A stretch of DNA of 17,325 bases from Oxalobacteraceae bacterium UBA5157 (GCA_002415335.1 DHXL01000187.1:10893-28217); one strand, 5' to 3'. Positions 7,367 through 15,712 are shown, counted from the stretch's first letter. The notes: generated from the sequence alone by a model not told the origin. Program-made: numbers and translations.

Positions 7367-7443
7367 TCGGGTGAGCGTGCGAATTGCATCGCATCGGTCG
7401 TTAATGGTATCGATATGAGCCCAGCGGGCATGAGAGGAAAGCC

Positions 7444-8376
<933 letters not shown>

Positions 8377-8445
8377 ACCGGGGCGGGAAAGTTTTTGGGC
8401 GTATTGACAGTAGAATGGCGCTCTTGGTCAATGAGGATATGAACG

Positions 8446-8712
8446 ATGAAGAAGACCGGAATGGCGAAGAGTGACGCCAAGAAACTGATGGGCAAGATGC
8501 CGGCACCGGGTGGTGCCGGTTTTGGCCACGGCGAAGCCGCCATCGCAGATCGGCGCGAACAACGCAAGCGCGATCAGGCGCTGGGCCTGGTGCCGTTTGC
8601 GGTCAAGCTGAACAGTGCGCTGGTGCAGCAACTGCACGCGCTGGCGACACAGCGCGGGCTCGAGCTCAATGAAGTGGTCGCCGAGGTGCTGACGAAGGGA
8701 CTCGCGCGCTGA
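8446..8712 (+). CDS. Small predicted ribbon-helix-helix protein
   Basis: The 88-residue product has a flexible, basic, Gly-rich N-terminus (KKLMGKMPAPGGAGFGHG) and a C-terminal half reading as a short strand (VPFAVKL), a helix (ALVQQLHALATQRG) and a second helix (LNEVVAEVLTKGLA). That is the secondary-structure order of ribbon-helix-helix DNA-binding proteins of the Arc/MetJ/CopG group. No toxin-like partner is adjacent. GAGGA lies eight bases before the ATG at 8446, fixing the start, and a TAGAAT-like -10 lies at 8411-8416. The function is inferred from predicted fold only. The last codons overlap a 20 bp tandem duplication. Confidence 0.65.
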   Translation: MKKTGMAKSDAKKLMGKMPAPGGAGFGHGEAAIADRREQRKRDQALGLVPFAVKLNSALVQQLHALATQRGLELNEVVAEVLTKGLAR

Positions 8713-8721
8713 CGAAGGGAC
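8688..8721 (+). repeat. Short tandem duplication across a stop codon
   Basis: GCTGACGAAGGGAC occurs at 8688-8701 and again at 8708-8721, a 20 bp period. The first copy encodes the C-terminus of the small ribbon-helix-helix-like protein; the second starts with the cysteine-codon/stop junction CGC TGA, so the unit is read in different frames. It probably arose by slippage or local duplication and may have set the present C-terminus. Confidence 0.6.
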
Positions 8722-8862
8722 AGTCAACGCCGCGGACGGTCGCACATGACTCGCTTCGCGTATATCGCGGGCCCCGGCGGCCCTTGCCGGCTTGTATGCG
8801 CCTCGAGTCGTAATTGATCCGCCATCGACCGACGGCAGATTTCGGTTCCTCCCGACGCCGAT

Positions 8863-8904
8863 TTGATTTCGCTCAAAATCGAGAGCGGGCTGCGCCTCCA
8901 TAAT
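8863..8904 (+). promoter_or_regulatory. FNR/Anr-type class II promoter
   Basis: TTGATTTCGCTCAA at 8863-8876 matches the FNR/Anr consensus TTGAT-N4-ATCAA at nine of ten positions. CATAAT at 8899-8904 matches the -10 consensus at five of six and predicts initiation near 8911. The box centre (8869.5) then falls at about -41.5, the exact class II activator position, while the -35 hexamer itself is poor, as expected for an activator-dependent promoter. The downstream gene would be the SnoaL-like protein, with a 5' UTR of about 98 nt. Confidence 0.45.
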
Positions 8905-9008
8905 TAAACACCTGTCCTGAGCGCCTATGCCGGCTCACGGAATCCGCTTTCACCTGCAGATCGCATCAAGGGAGCAGTCCTTCTAACATACGACACAGGA
9001 GTATGGAA

Positions 9009-9395
9009 ATGGGAACAGCCACCACCGTCATGCAACAAGCATATGAAGCATTTGGCCGCGGAGACGTCCCCGCGATTCTGGAGCTGGTCGCCGACAAAGT
9101 GGATTGGGAGTTCGTCGGCTCACCAGATTTTCCGTACGCAGGGAGCCGTCATAACCGGCAAGAAGTCGCCGACTTCTTTGCCGACGTTCAACGCGCCGAC
9201 GAAACCCACCGCTTCGAGCCGCGAGAATTCATTGAGGGTGGAGACAACGTCACGGTACTCGGCTGGAAAGACGCAACCGGGCGCGACACCGAGAAGAAGT
9301 TCGAAAGCGAATGGGCGTATGTGGCCACCGTGAAAAACGGCAAGGTGACCCGCTGGCGCGGCTTCTACAATACGGCTGCGCGCTACGGAAAGTAG
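9009..9395 (+). CDS. SnoaL/NTF2-like (ketosteroid isomerase-related) protein
   Basis: A 128-residue protein of the NTF2-like cone fold. It opens with a helix (TVMQQAYEAFGRGDVPAILELVADKVDW) typical of SnoaL-like proteins, then strands including FEPREFIEGGDNVTVLGW, ESEWAYVATVKNGKVTRWRGFYNTA. Family members are ketosteroid isomerases, polyketide cyclases and many stress-associated proteins without known substrate; no specific catalytic Asp/His pair can be assigned by eye. The frame also has an ATG at 9003, but AGGAG at 8997-9001 is seven bases before the ATG at 9009 and nearly touches the earlier one, so 9009 is chosen. It is a single gene with an FNR-type promoter upstream, suggesting expression under low oxygen. 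Confidence 0.85.
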   Translation: MGTATTVMQQAYEAFGRGDVPAILELVADKVDWEFVGSPDFPYAGSRHNRQEVADFFADVQRADETHRFEPREFIEGGDNVTVLGWKDATGRDTEKKFESEWAYVATVKNGKVTRWRGFYNTAARYGK

Positions 9396-9436
9396 CAAAG
9401 CTCAACAGGGAACGCGTGCGACGCGGTACGCGAGAA

Positions 9437-9516
9437 GTTCCGGCATCACAGCAGAGCGATACCGGATCCCGGTTCAAGTTGTTTCGCTGACGTCCAGACC
9501 GGCGCGCTGCCGGAAC
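9437..9516. terminator. Nested inverted repeat between convergent genes
   Basis: GTTCCGGCA (9437-9445) and TGCCGGAAC (9508-9516) are perfect 9 bp inverted arms, 62 bp apart; inside them ACCGG-ATC-CCGGT (9461-9473) makes a second hairpin. The structure fills the 131 bp between the convergent SnoaL-like and CGTase genes and probably ends or protects both transcripts. No U-tract is present. Confidence 0.35.
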
Positions 9517-9526
9517 CGCTCTCCCG

Positions 9527-11668
9527 CTAGGGCTGCCAGTTCACTATCACCGTTGCCGTTCCGCTTGCCGGAGAAGTAAACGTGTGATTGCTACCGCCCT
9601 CCCACACCGTCGGACCCGCGCTTTTCTTCATGAACTTGAAACTGATCACGCTTGACGCCGGCACGCTGACATCGGAATACCACGTCGGATACTGGTACAC
9701 CACTTGATTGAATAGCGGACCCAATGGCGTGGCCGCACTCCAATTTGCCAATTCATACTTGTCACCCGTCAAATAGATATTTTCGCCGGAGACCGTATTG
9801 GCGTTGTTAACGACAAAGCGAACCGTCACTTGCGGGCCGGTGAGTATTTCAAAATTATTATAGGCGCCGCTGGTCACCAATGCGGCGCTCTTGACGCTCA
9901 CCGCAACCACGCCTGGCGCGATGCTGGGCACCGTGACCTTGATTTCGGTATCTTCCCATGATGCGATGCCGGCTCCGGTGACTGCGGTCGCACCGAAATA
10001 GACAGTGCCCTTGGTCGCGCCGAATCCACGGCCGTCGATCGCAATCGTGTTGCCCGGTTTTCCCATCATCGGGCCGACATGAGCAATCGTCGGCGCCGTG
10101 ATTGCTGCCGTGTATTGCCATACCGCGACCGCGCCGGCCGCCAATGTGAAGTTGTTCACGGCGCCGCCCGAACCAACGGTGATATCGTTACCGTTCAAAC
10201 CCTGGCCGGACAGCACATCGGTATAGCTGCCTGCAGGAAGCGCCGTATAGAATCCCGTGATACTGGTCGCGTTGACCAAGTCTCGATTGATGGCCGCCAC
10301 TGCAACGCTGGTGCCAAACTGCCGCTCGAAGATCAAGACGTTGCTGTTGACCCAGCGCTGGGTCGTCGTGCCGTACGCGACTGCGGGATTTGCCTTGCGC
10401 AACGGCGCGAGTTTGCTGATCAGCTTGTAGGCGGTGGTGGCGGTACTGAAAGACGTCATCCTGGCGCGGTTATCCGGATCACCGGTGCCGGTCATGTATT
10501 GTTCGGTCCCATAATAGATCGCCGGCACCCCGCGTGACAGCAGCGTGAATGCAAGGGCTTGCTCAAGCTTGCGGTTGTTCGCGCCGGCGACCTGGAACCG
10601 TGCCATGTCGTGATTATCGATAAACGTCACCTGGTCGTTCACTTGCGCATATTGCGACGCCGTGTCCGTGATCATGGTATTCAGGCCGGTCATGTCGTCA
10701 CTGCCATCCTTGAATACCTGCCGTACCTTCTGCGCGAACTCGAAATCCAGCAGGCTCATGCCGCTCTTGTTGGCAAAGTAGTGATTGGCCGGATCGACTT
10801 CATTCGGGCTCAGAAACCACTCGCCGAATGAGAACACCGGTTTGTAACCGTTTACATAAGCCATCATGTTCTTTTGCCAGCCGAAAGGCATGTGCTTCAC
10901 CGCGTCCCAGCGAATGCCATCTATGCCGAGATCCAGCCAGGTCTTGATCGCACTTTTGAAATAAGTATCGACCGTTGCGTTGTTGTGATCGAGGTCGGCC
11001 AAATCAAACAGGTTCTTGTAGATCCCGTTTTCCAGCGTGGAAAAATCCGTGCCGCCGTTGTGGTGGAAAAAGACGCCGGGATCGGTCGTGTAGCTGCTCA
11101 GGTAAGTGCCGTTATCGTAGAGCTTGCCGTTTTCGGCGAAGGTCGCGTCGGTTTGCGAAGCCGGCGACGTGTGGTTCGGCGCGAAATCGATGATGACCTT
11201 GATGTTCTTCAGGTGTGCGGCGGCGATCAGGTTGGTGAAATCAGTGAAGCTGCCAAATGCGGCGTTGGTCTTCTTGAAGTCGCGCGCCCAATAGCCGTGA
11301 TACGCGGTGTTGTCGACGCCGGAGTAATTGATCAGCGCCGTGATGTTTTCAACCGGCTGGGAAATCCAGATCGCGGTAATCCCCATGCCGGTCAAGTAGC
11401 CATCTTCTATCTTGTTCTGGATGCCCTTCCAGTCGCCGCCGCAATACAGCTTGCGCTGCGAACAATCGGCGCTGAACGACGCTCCGGCAGGATTGTTGAC
11501 GGCGTTGCCGTCCAGCAGCCGGTCCGTCACGATCTGATAGATGACGTCGGTGTTGAAGTTCTGCTTGTTCGCGACACCAGTGTCCGACGTCGCCCGCGCC
11601 GGCGACACGCCGAATGCGAGCATGACCAGGCTGATCAGGGATAGAAAAAACCTTTTCCGTGTTTTCAT
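9527..11668 (-). CDS. Secreted cyclomaltodextrin glucanotransferase (CGTase), GH13
   Basis: Extracellular enzyme that cyclises alpha-1,4-glucan ends into cyclodextrins. The ATG at 11668 has GAGGA seven bases upstream and gives 713 residues: signal peptide (MKTRKRF, hydrophobic core, cut after SPARA at 26); catalytic A/B domains with nucleophile Asp255, acid/base Glu283 and stabiliser Asp354 (229, 257 and 328 in mature numbering, the same as Bacillus CGTase); domain C; IPT/TIG domain D (about 523-608); and a CBM20 starch-binding domain (about 609-713) with the Trp643 and Trp689 sugar platforms. The central cyclisation residue is Phe221 (mature 195), where CGTases carry Tyr or Phe and plain amylases do not. 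Oddities: Trp next to the nucleophile (IRWD), Ala after NHDM where Glu is usual, and Lys at mature position 47. Overall it is strikingly close to Bacillus/Paenibacillus enzymes. It lies 111 bp behind the isoamylase gene, same strand. Confidence 0.97.
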   Translation of the reverse strand: MKTRKRFFLSLISLVMLAFGVSPARATSDTGVANKQNFNTDVIYQIVTDRLLDGNAVNNPAGASFSADCSQRKLYCGGDWKGIQNKIEDGYLTGMGITAIWISQPVENITALINYSGVDNTAYHGYWARDFKKTNAAFGSFTDFTNLIAAAHLKNIKVIIDFAPNHTSPASQTDATFAENGKLYDNGTYLSSYTTDPGVFFHHNGGTDFSTLENGIYKNLFDLADLDHNNATVDTYFKSAIKTWLDLGIDGIRWDAVKHMPFGWQKNMMAYVNGYKPVFSFGEWFLSPNEVDPANHYFANKSGMSLLDFEFAQKVRQVFKDGSDDMTGLNTMITDTASQYAQVNDQVTFIDNHDMARFQVAGANNRKLEQALAFTLLSRGVPAIYYGTEQYMTGTGDPDNRARMTSFSTATTAYKLISKLAPLRKANPAVAYGTTTQRWVNSNVLIFERQFGTSVAVAAINRDLVNATSITGFYTALPAGSYTDVLSGQGLNGNDITVGSGGAVNNFTLAAGAVAVWQYTAAITAPTIAHVGPMMGKPGNTIAIDGRGFGATKGTVYFGATAVTGAGIASWEDTEIKVTVPSIAPGVVAVSVKSAALVTSGAYNNFEILTGPQVTVRFVVNNANTVSGENIYLTGDKYELANWSAATPLGPLFNQVVYQYPTWYSDVSVPASSVISFKFMKKSAGPTVWEGGSNHTFTSPASGTATVIVNWQP

Positions 11669-11779
11669 GATTCGATCCTCATATTCTTGTTTGAGATCAT
11701 CGGATACGCCCGATTCCATTGGTCTCCACCGGACGCTCCACATTTCTGTCCGCTCGTACCGACGCGCGCAACGTTCCTG

Positions 11780-14089
11780 CTACTTTGCAATCAACAACAA
11801 TACCGCCCGCCCATTCACGCCATAATTCGTCCCTTGCCCGCCGATGAAACTCTCGGCTCCCGGCATCGTTACGGTGTTCGCACCTTCGTTCCAGTTCGAC
11901 GTATCCATCACGCGGTACCAGTTCTTGCCGGCACCTGGCCATGGCAACATGAAATTGACGTTGCCTGACCAGCCGTTGTACGCCACGTACAGCGCGGAAC
12001 TGGTGTCGCCGAGCTCGGTGCCGTCGATGCGAAACGCGATCGCACGATTATTGGCGTCGCCGAAATAGGCAGAATCGGGCGTGCCGCCATCGGGCTTGAA
12101 CCAGCTCATCTGCTGCATGCCGTTGCCGTTGTTGTCGGCGCCGGAATAGAAGTCAATCGGGCGCAGCGATGCATGGGCTTTGCGAAACGCAATCAAGCGC
12201 TGGGTGAAGGTATTGAAATTGACTTGATCGGTCGTCCAGTTATAGTTCAGCCAGTTGGCGCTGGAGTCGAGATTGTATGGATTATTATTGCAGTTGAGGG
12301 CACGCAGGAACTCGTCGCCGCCGGTCATCATCGGTGTCCCGGCGCTCAGCAGCATGAAAGCCAGGCCATTGCGCGCAGCCTTGCGCTGGTCTTGCGCGAT
12401 GCCGCCTTGGTCCCAACTGATGTTGTCGTCGCTGCCGCCATCGGACGGGCCATACGGCCACGCCTGCAAATTGCTCTTGCCGTTGCACGAGTAAAGATCC
12501 TTCAAGGTGAAACCGTCGTGCGCGACCATCAGGTTGATGGAGTTCCACGGCTTGCGGCCATTGCCCTGATACAGGTCGGACGAGCCGGAGAAACGCGTGG
12601 CCAATTGTCCGGTCGTAATGGGGACGGCGCCCAGCTTGTTTTGGGAGGCGCGCATCGTGTCGCGGTAGATGCCGTTCCACTCGGACCAGCCGGACGGGAA
12701 GCCGCCGACCTGATAGGAGTTCCCGCCGATTGCCCACGGTTCGGCAATCAGATCGACGCCGCTGCCGCCCGCTGCAGGACGCACCGTCAGCTCGCGCGTA
12801 ATGCGATTCAACGCATTATTGGCGTCCATCTTGTCAAAATTAAAGCAACTCGTCTCGCAGGTGTTGCCCAGCACCGAAGCGAGATCGAAGCGGAAGCCGT
12901 CCACCCCGAGCGTATTGCTCCAGTACGCGAGTGAATCGACGATCAGGTTTTGCGCAATGGGATTGTGGGTGTTGTAGTTACCGCCGACGCCAGTGTTGTC
13001 AACCGCGTGTTGATTGTCGGTCGTCAACTCGTAATACGCCGGATTATCAAAGCCGCGCCATGAATACAGGTTGTATACCGTCAACCCATCGGTATTGCCC
13101 CAGGCGCCGCCCTCCCCCGTGTGGTTGTAGACGGTATCGATATAGACCTTGATGCCGCGATCATGGAAGGCTTTTACCATCTCCTTGAATTCGATGGTGG
13201 GGCCGCCGGCTGCCTTGTTATAGGCATAGCGGCGGTCGGGCGCGAAATAGTTCAGCGTCATGTAGCCCCAGTAATTGTCGCCGGCGTCGGAGTCCGAGAT
13301 TACGTCGTTGCTGTCATTCTGGGTTTCCTGCAGGGGCAGGAATTCGACTGCCGTAATGCCGAGGCTGGCCAGATAGCCGGCTTTCATTGCCGCGCCTTTA
13401 TACGTGCCGCGGTAGGCGGACGCGATGCTGGTGTCAGTCATGGTCAGCCCCCGTACATGGACCTCATAGACGATATCGTCTTTTTGCGCGCGCTGCGGCT
13501 TGACGCCGATACTCTGACTATCCCCTGCCAGCACGATGCCCTTGGGCGCCTGCGGAGCGCTGTCGGCGTTACGGTAGGCCGCGCCGCTGGCGTAAAGCGT
13601 GAGATCGGTCCAGCTTGCGTTGGCCGGATCGTGACTGAGTTCCAGCGCATAGGGGTCAGCTAACAGCTTGTTTGGATTGAAGCGGTTTCCGTCGGCATCG
13701 ACATCGCTGACAAAGCCCGCGCTGCTGCCTTTCGTCCAACTCGCGTTGTATGCCCAGTTGGGACCCCAAGTTCGATAACCGTAGTAGACCGGACCGGTGA
13801 CACCGAGGCCGCGCAGGGTACTGACTGCCGCACCGGCCGCCCAGACATTGTTGGCACCTTTAATCAGCACGTATCGCGCGACTTCCTGCGCGCCATATGG
13901 ACTGGCATAAATGTCCAGCTCTATCCTGGTGGCACGCGACGAATAGACTTTGAAGTTGATGTTGGCGGCGCTCGCATCGTAGGCCGCGCCGAGATGGCTG
14001 GCATTGATGGCGGCCACGGATGGCGTCGCCATCAGGCAGCAAGCCGCAGCCTGCAGGAAGATTCCCGCAACCATTTTTTTGAATCGCAT
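11780..14089 (-). CDS. Secreted isoamylase (glycogen/amylopectin debranching enzyme), GH13
   Basis: Hydrolyses alpha-1,6 branch points of amylopectin and glycogen, releasing linear maltodextrins. With the ATG at 14089 (GGAG six bases upstream) it is 769 residues. A signal peptide (MRFKKMV, hydrophobic core, cut after ATPSVA at 26) leads to an N-terminal CBM48-like domain (about 27-185), then the GH13 barrel: YIDTVYNHTGEGG (316-328), nucleophile Asp402 in GVDGFRFDLAS, acid/base Glu450 in LIAEPWAIGG, and Asp525 in VAHDGFTLKD. The YNLDSSANWLNYNW segment and the C-terminal beta domain closely resemble the secreted Pseudomonas isoamylase as I recall it, which is of similar length. It lacks part of a loop after LGNTC present in that enzyme. 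It is first in a probable two-gene operon with CGTase. An in-frame ATG at 14101 would add four residues without improving the start. Confidence 0.96.
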   Translation of the reverse strand: MRFKKMVAGIFLQAAACCLMATPSVAAINASHLGAAYDASAANINFKVYSSRATRIELDIYASPYGAQEVARYVLIKGANNVWAAGAAVSTLRGLGVTGPVYYGYRTWGPNWAYNASWTKGSSAGFVSDVDADGNRFNPNKLLADPYALELSHDPANASWTDLTLYASGAAYRNADSAPQAPKGIVLAGDSQSIGVKPQRAQKDDIVYEVHVRGLTMTDTSIASAYRGTYKGAAMKAGYLASLGITAVEFLPLQETQNDSNDVISDSDAGDNYWGYMTLNYFAPDRRYAYNKAAGGPTIEFKEMVKAFHDRGIKVYIDTVYNHTGEGGAWGNTDGLTVYNLYSWRGFDNPAYYELTTDNQHAVDNTGVGGNYNTHNPIAQNLIVDSLAYWSNTLGVDGFRFDLASVLGNTCETSCFNFDKMDANNALNRITRELTVRPAAGGSGVDLIAEPWAIGGNSYQVGGFPSGWSEWNGIYRDTMRASQNKLGAVPITTGQLATRFSGSSDLYQGNGRKPWNSINLMVAHDGFTLKDLYSCNGKSNLQAWPYGPSDGGSDDNISWDQGGIAQDQRKAARNGLAFMLLSAGTPMMTGGDEFLRALNCNNNPYNLDSSANWLNYNWTTDQVNFNTFTQRLIAFRKAHASLRPIDFYSGADNNGNGMQQMSWFKPDGGTPDSAYFGDANNRAIAFRIDGTELGDTSSALYVAYNGWSGNVNFMLPWPGAGKNWYRVMDTSNWNEGANTVTMPGAESFIGGQGTNYGVNGRAVLLLIAK

Positions 14090-14220
14090 ACTTGTCTCCA
14101 TGAAGTTATTTTTTTATAACCATGCAGCGCATTCACGACCTCGCCGACATGGAAGTCCAACGACCGTGTGCGGAACCAGCCCGGCGGTAATACGGATACA
14201 AGAAAACCTCCGCTCGCGCG

Positions 14221-14338
14221 GGCCATGGTGATTGACAGCACCACGGTATACGGCAAGATGATTGTAGGCAGTAAACAGTAGTTTAGCTACATTTATCTTA
14301 TCGTGAGATCAGGGTGCCTGATGGCCATGGTATTTATA
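14221..14338 (-). promoter_or_regulatory. Regulatory region of the isoamylase-CGTase operon
   Basis: The 500 bp before the isoamylase gene hold no gene. On the minus strand two -10 candidates are TATAAA (14338-14333) and TACAAT (14266-14261), both with poor -35 hexamers. A perfect palindrome ATCAGG-GTG-CCTGAT lies at 14308-14322: just downstream of the start set by the first (repressor position) or at about -60 of the second (activator position). GGCCATGGT is repeated directly at 14221-14229 and 14323-14331. Further out, ATCGAC and GTCGAT (14369-14391) form a spaced inverted repeat. I saw no MalT-box-like sequence. Which elements work is unknown. Confidence 0.4.
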
Positions 14339-14584
14339 TGGTTCTAAACCGGCACTTTTTGACAGTTTATCGACATATTTTTTCCGTCGATCCTTGAGCC
14401 ATCTTGATTTGGGGGTGTAGCGGAATGCTCTCGACGAGAACCTGCCAGCAAGAATTAGTAGTTTAAATACAAAATGTGTGGACTTTGCCTGCGCCGAACG
14501 ACTTGATGCAGGGCGGCCCTGGATACGCCATCACGGCGCGGCCCACTTCGGAAAACGCAGGAAATCAGCGATTTTTCGGACAAG

Positions 14585-14611
14585 AAAAAAGACAGGACGA
14601 GCCTGTCTTTT
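14585..14611 (-). terminator. Rho-independent terminator
   Basis: AAAAGACAGG-ACGAG-CCTGTCTTTT makes a 10 bp perfect stem with a 5-nt loop at 14587-14611. Read on the minus strand it ends in six consecutive T residues then CTTG, 20 bp after the stop of the Ala/Lys-rich gene. This is the clearest terminator in the window. Its symmetry would also allow stopping in the other direction, shielding the isoamylase promoter region. Confidence 0.88.
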
Positions 14612-14630
14612 GCAACCGAGGAACGAGAAA

Positions 14631-15086
14631 TTACTTGGTGGCTGCGGCTTTTACGTCTACCTTGCCGGCGGCTTTGACAGCAGCGGATTCGGTCTTGGCT
14701 TTGGCTTTGTCTGCTTTCGCATCGACCTTCACTTTATCCGACTTGGTGCCGGCATCGACGATCGCCTGGTCTGCCTTTGCATCGGCTTTGGCATCCACTT
14801 TGTCTGCCTTCGCATCGGCCTTCGCAGCCTTTGCATCGGCTTTCGATTTTGCTTTTTTCGCCTTTCTGGTTGCCGTCGATTTCTTCTTGCTCGACTTCGC
14901 TACAGCCTTCTGCACTTTGGCGTCTGCGTTAGCATCCACTGCCGCTTCGGATGTAGCTGCGTTCGCCGTTGCCTTGTCCGCTTTCATGACAGCGGGCGTT
15001 GCGGGGGCCGAGACGGGAGCAGAGGTTTGTGCAAACGCGGAAGCAGCGAATAGTCCGGCAACCAGCGCAGCGATTAATTTATTCAT
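14631..15086 (-). CDS. Exported Ala/Lys-rich low-complexity protein
   Basis: A 151-residue protein with a clear signal peptide (MNKLIAALVAGLFAASAFA, cut before QT) followed by a mature region made almost only of Ala, Lys, Asp, Val, Ser and Thr. After residue 45 it contains repeated KADAKADK-like units and a strongly basic patch SSKKKSTATRKAKKAKSK, recalling histone H1 tails and PAKKA-type bacterial histone-like proteins; but the signal peptide says it is exported. Such a chain is probably disordered or a charged helix. AAGGAA five bases before the ATG at 15086 supports the start, and a strong terminator follows the stop. Possible roles are envelope or outer-surface binding to acidic polymers; none can be shown. 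It is divergent from the small membrane peptides to its right. Confidence 0.82.
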   Translation of the reverse strand: MNKLIAALVAGLFAASAFAQTSAPVSAPATPAVMKADKATANAATSEAAVDANADAKVQKAVAKSSKKKSTATRKAKKAKSKADAKAAKADAKADKVDAKADAKADQAIVDAGTKSDKVKVDAKADKAKAKTESAAVKAAGKVDVKAAATK

Positions 15087-15316
15087 GGGTATTCCTTTAC
15101 GTTAATTTCATCAAGAGGATGATCTCATTGCAGCTAAGCTTAGTAACGACCGCCTGCCGCGGCGTGTTGACCAGGCTTACATCCACTTACAACTGAGCGC
15201 TCGAATCAGACCTTATTCCGGATCGTTTCGCAATATGTCTCCTAACGTACAGACTGGCGTTCGCCGCCATGTTTGAATGCGTTCTTTCATCCAGCAATCA
15301 ATGACAGGAGACTCAC

Positions 15317-15376
15317 ATGTATATCGGCCTCGGCACTATTCTTATCATCGTTGTCCTGATCCTTATCCTCAGATAA
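15317..15376 (+). CDS. 19-residue hydrophobic membrane peptide
   Basis: A 20-codon ORF (MYIGLGTILIIVVLILILR then stop) with a near-ideal ribosome-binding site, AGGAG six bases before the ATG. The product is one transmembrane segment capped by Arg. It resembles the short Gly-Leu-Gly/Ile-Leu-rich hydrophobic ends of DUF3309-type small proteins that are frequent in Proteobacteria, but the resemblance is from memory. It lies 66 bp before another small membrane gene, also with a strong ribosome-binding site, so the two probably form a small operon. A chance ORF is possible, but the Shine-Dalgarno, hydrophobicity and absence of charged interruptions argue for a real small protein. Confidence 0.6.
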   Translation: MYIGLGTILIIVVLILILR

Positions 15377-15406
15377 TTGCGAACTCTCTTCGCGACAATT
15401 TTAACG

Positions 15407-15428
15407 GAGCCAAATTCGGTTTTGGCTC
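15407..15428 (+). other. Hairpin between two small membrane genes
   Basis: GAGCCAAA-TTCGGT-TTTGGCTC is a perfect 8 bp stem with a 6-nt loop, ending two bases before the AAGGAG of the next gene. It has no U-tract and is not a terminator. It could act in mRNA processing, stability or control of initiation of the 56-residue protein. Confidence 0.5.
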
Positions 15429-15442
15429 GCAAGGAGCCTTTG

Positions 15443-15613
15443 ATGTCTTTCCTGATCTATCTCGTCGGATTCGCCATCCTTATCGGCGGCGTGGCATGGG
15501 CGCTCATCACCGCCGGCGTGCCGCAGCTCTATGTGCTGATCACGTCCGTCATCTTGCTCGGCATCGGTATTCTGAGCGGGGTTGCCCGCACGCGCGGCAA
15601 GGACCCGTCCTGA
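15443..15613 (+). CDS. 56-residue membrane protein
   Basis: A small protein with two predicted transmembrane helices, FLIYLVGFAILIGGVAWALI and YVLITSVILLGIGILSGVA, joined by a short TAGVPQL turn and ending in a basic tail ARTRGKDPS. The frame is open back to 15377, but AAGGAG seven bases before the ATG at 15443 sets this start and the hydrophobic helix begins right there. I cannot assign a named family. It sits behind the 19-residue peptide with a hairpin between them. Two-helix small membrane proteins of this kind are often expressed under envelope or osmotic stress, but nothing here proves that. Confidence 0.68.
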   Translation: MSFLIYLVGFAILIGGVAWALITAGVPQLYVLITSVILLGIGILSGVARTRGKDPS

Positions 15614-15712
15614 GAAATTGACCAGAATCCCGCAGCCTGAGTGTGCTGACGCACAGACCAGGCATCGAAAATGAGGCATTCTCAAAGCCATTCGCTCACG
15701 AGGATTGTCATC

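Noticed and set aside
8404..8409. Perfect TTGACA as a -35 for the small RHH-like gene
   Set aside because: The sequence 17 bp downstream (GTCAAT) is a poor -10 and would put initiation on top of the ribosome-binding site.
10874..11644. 256-residue open frame opposite the CGTase gene
   Set aside because: Valine/Arg-rich shadow of a clear enzyme gene; no start signal or family features.
12173..12934. 253-residue open frame opposite the isoamylase gene
   Set aside because: Same reasons: antisense to conserved catalytic sequence, with composition typical of a reversed reading frame.
15134..15143. 10 bp palindrome CTAAGCTTAG before the Ala/Lys-rich gene
   Set aside because: Short and A/T-rich; no matching promoter position or second copy, so it may be chance.
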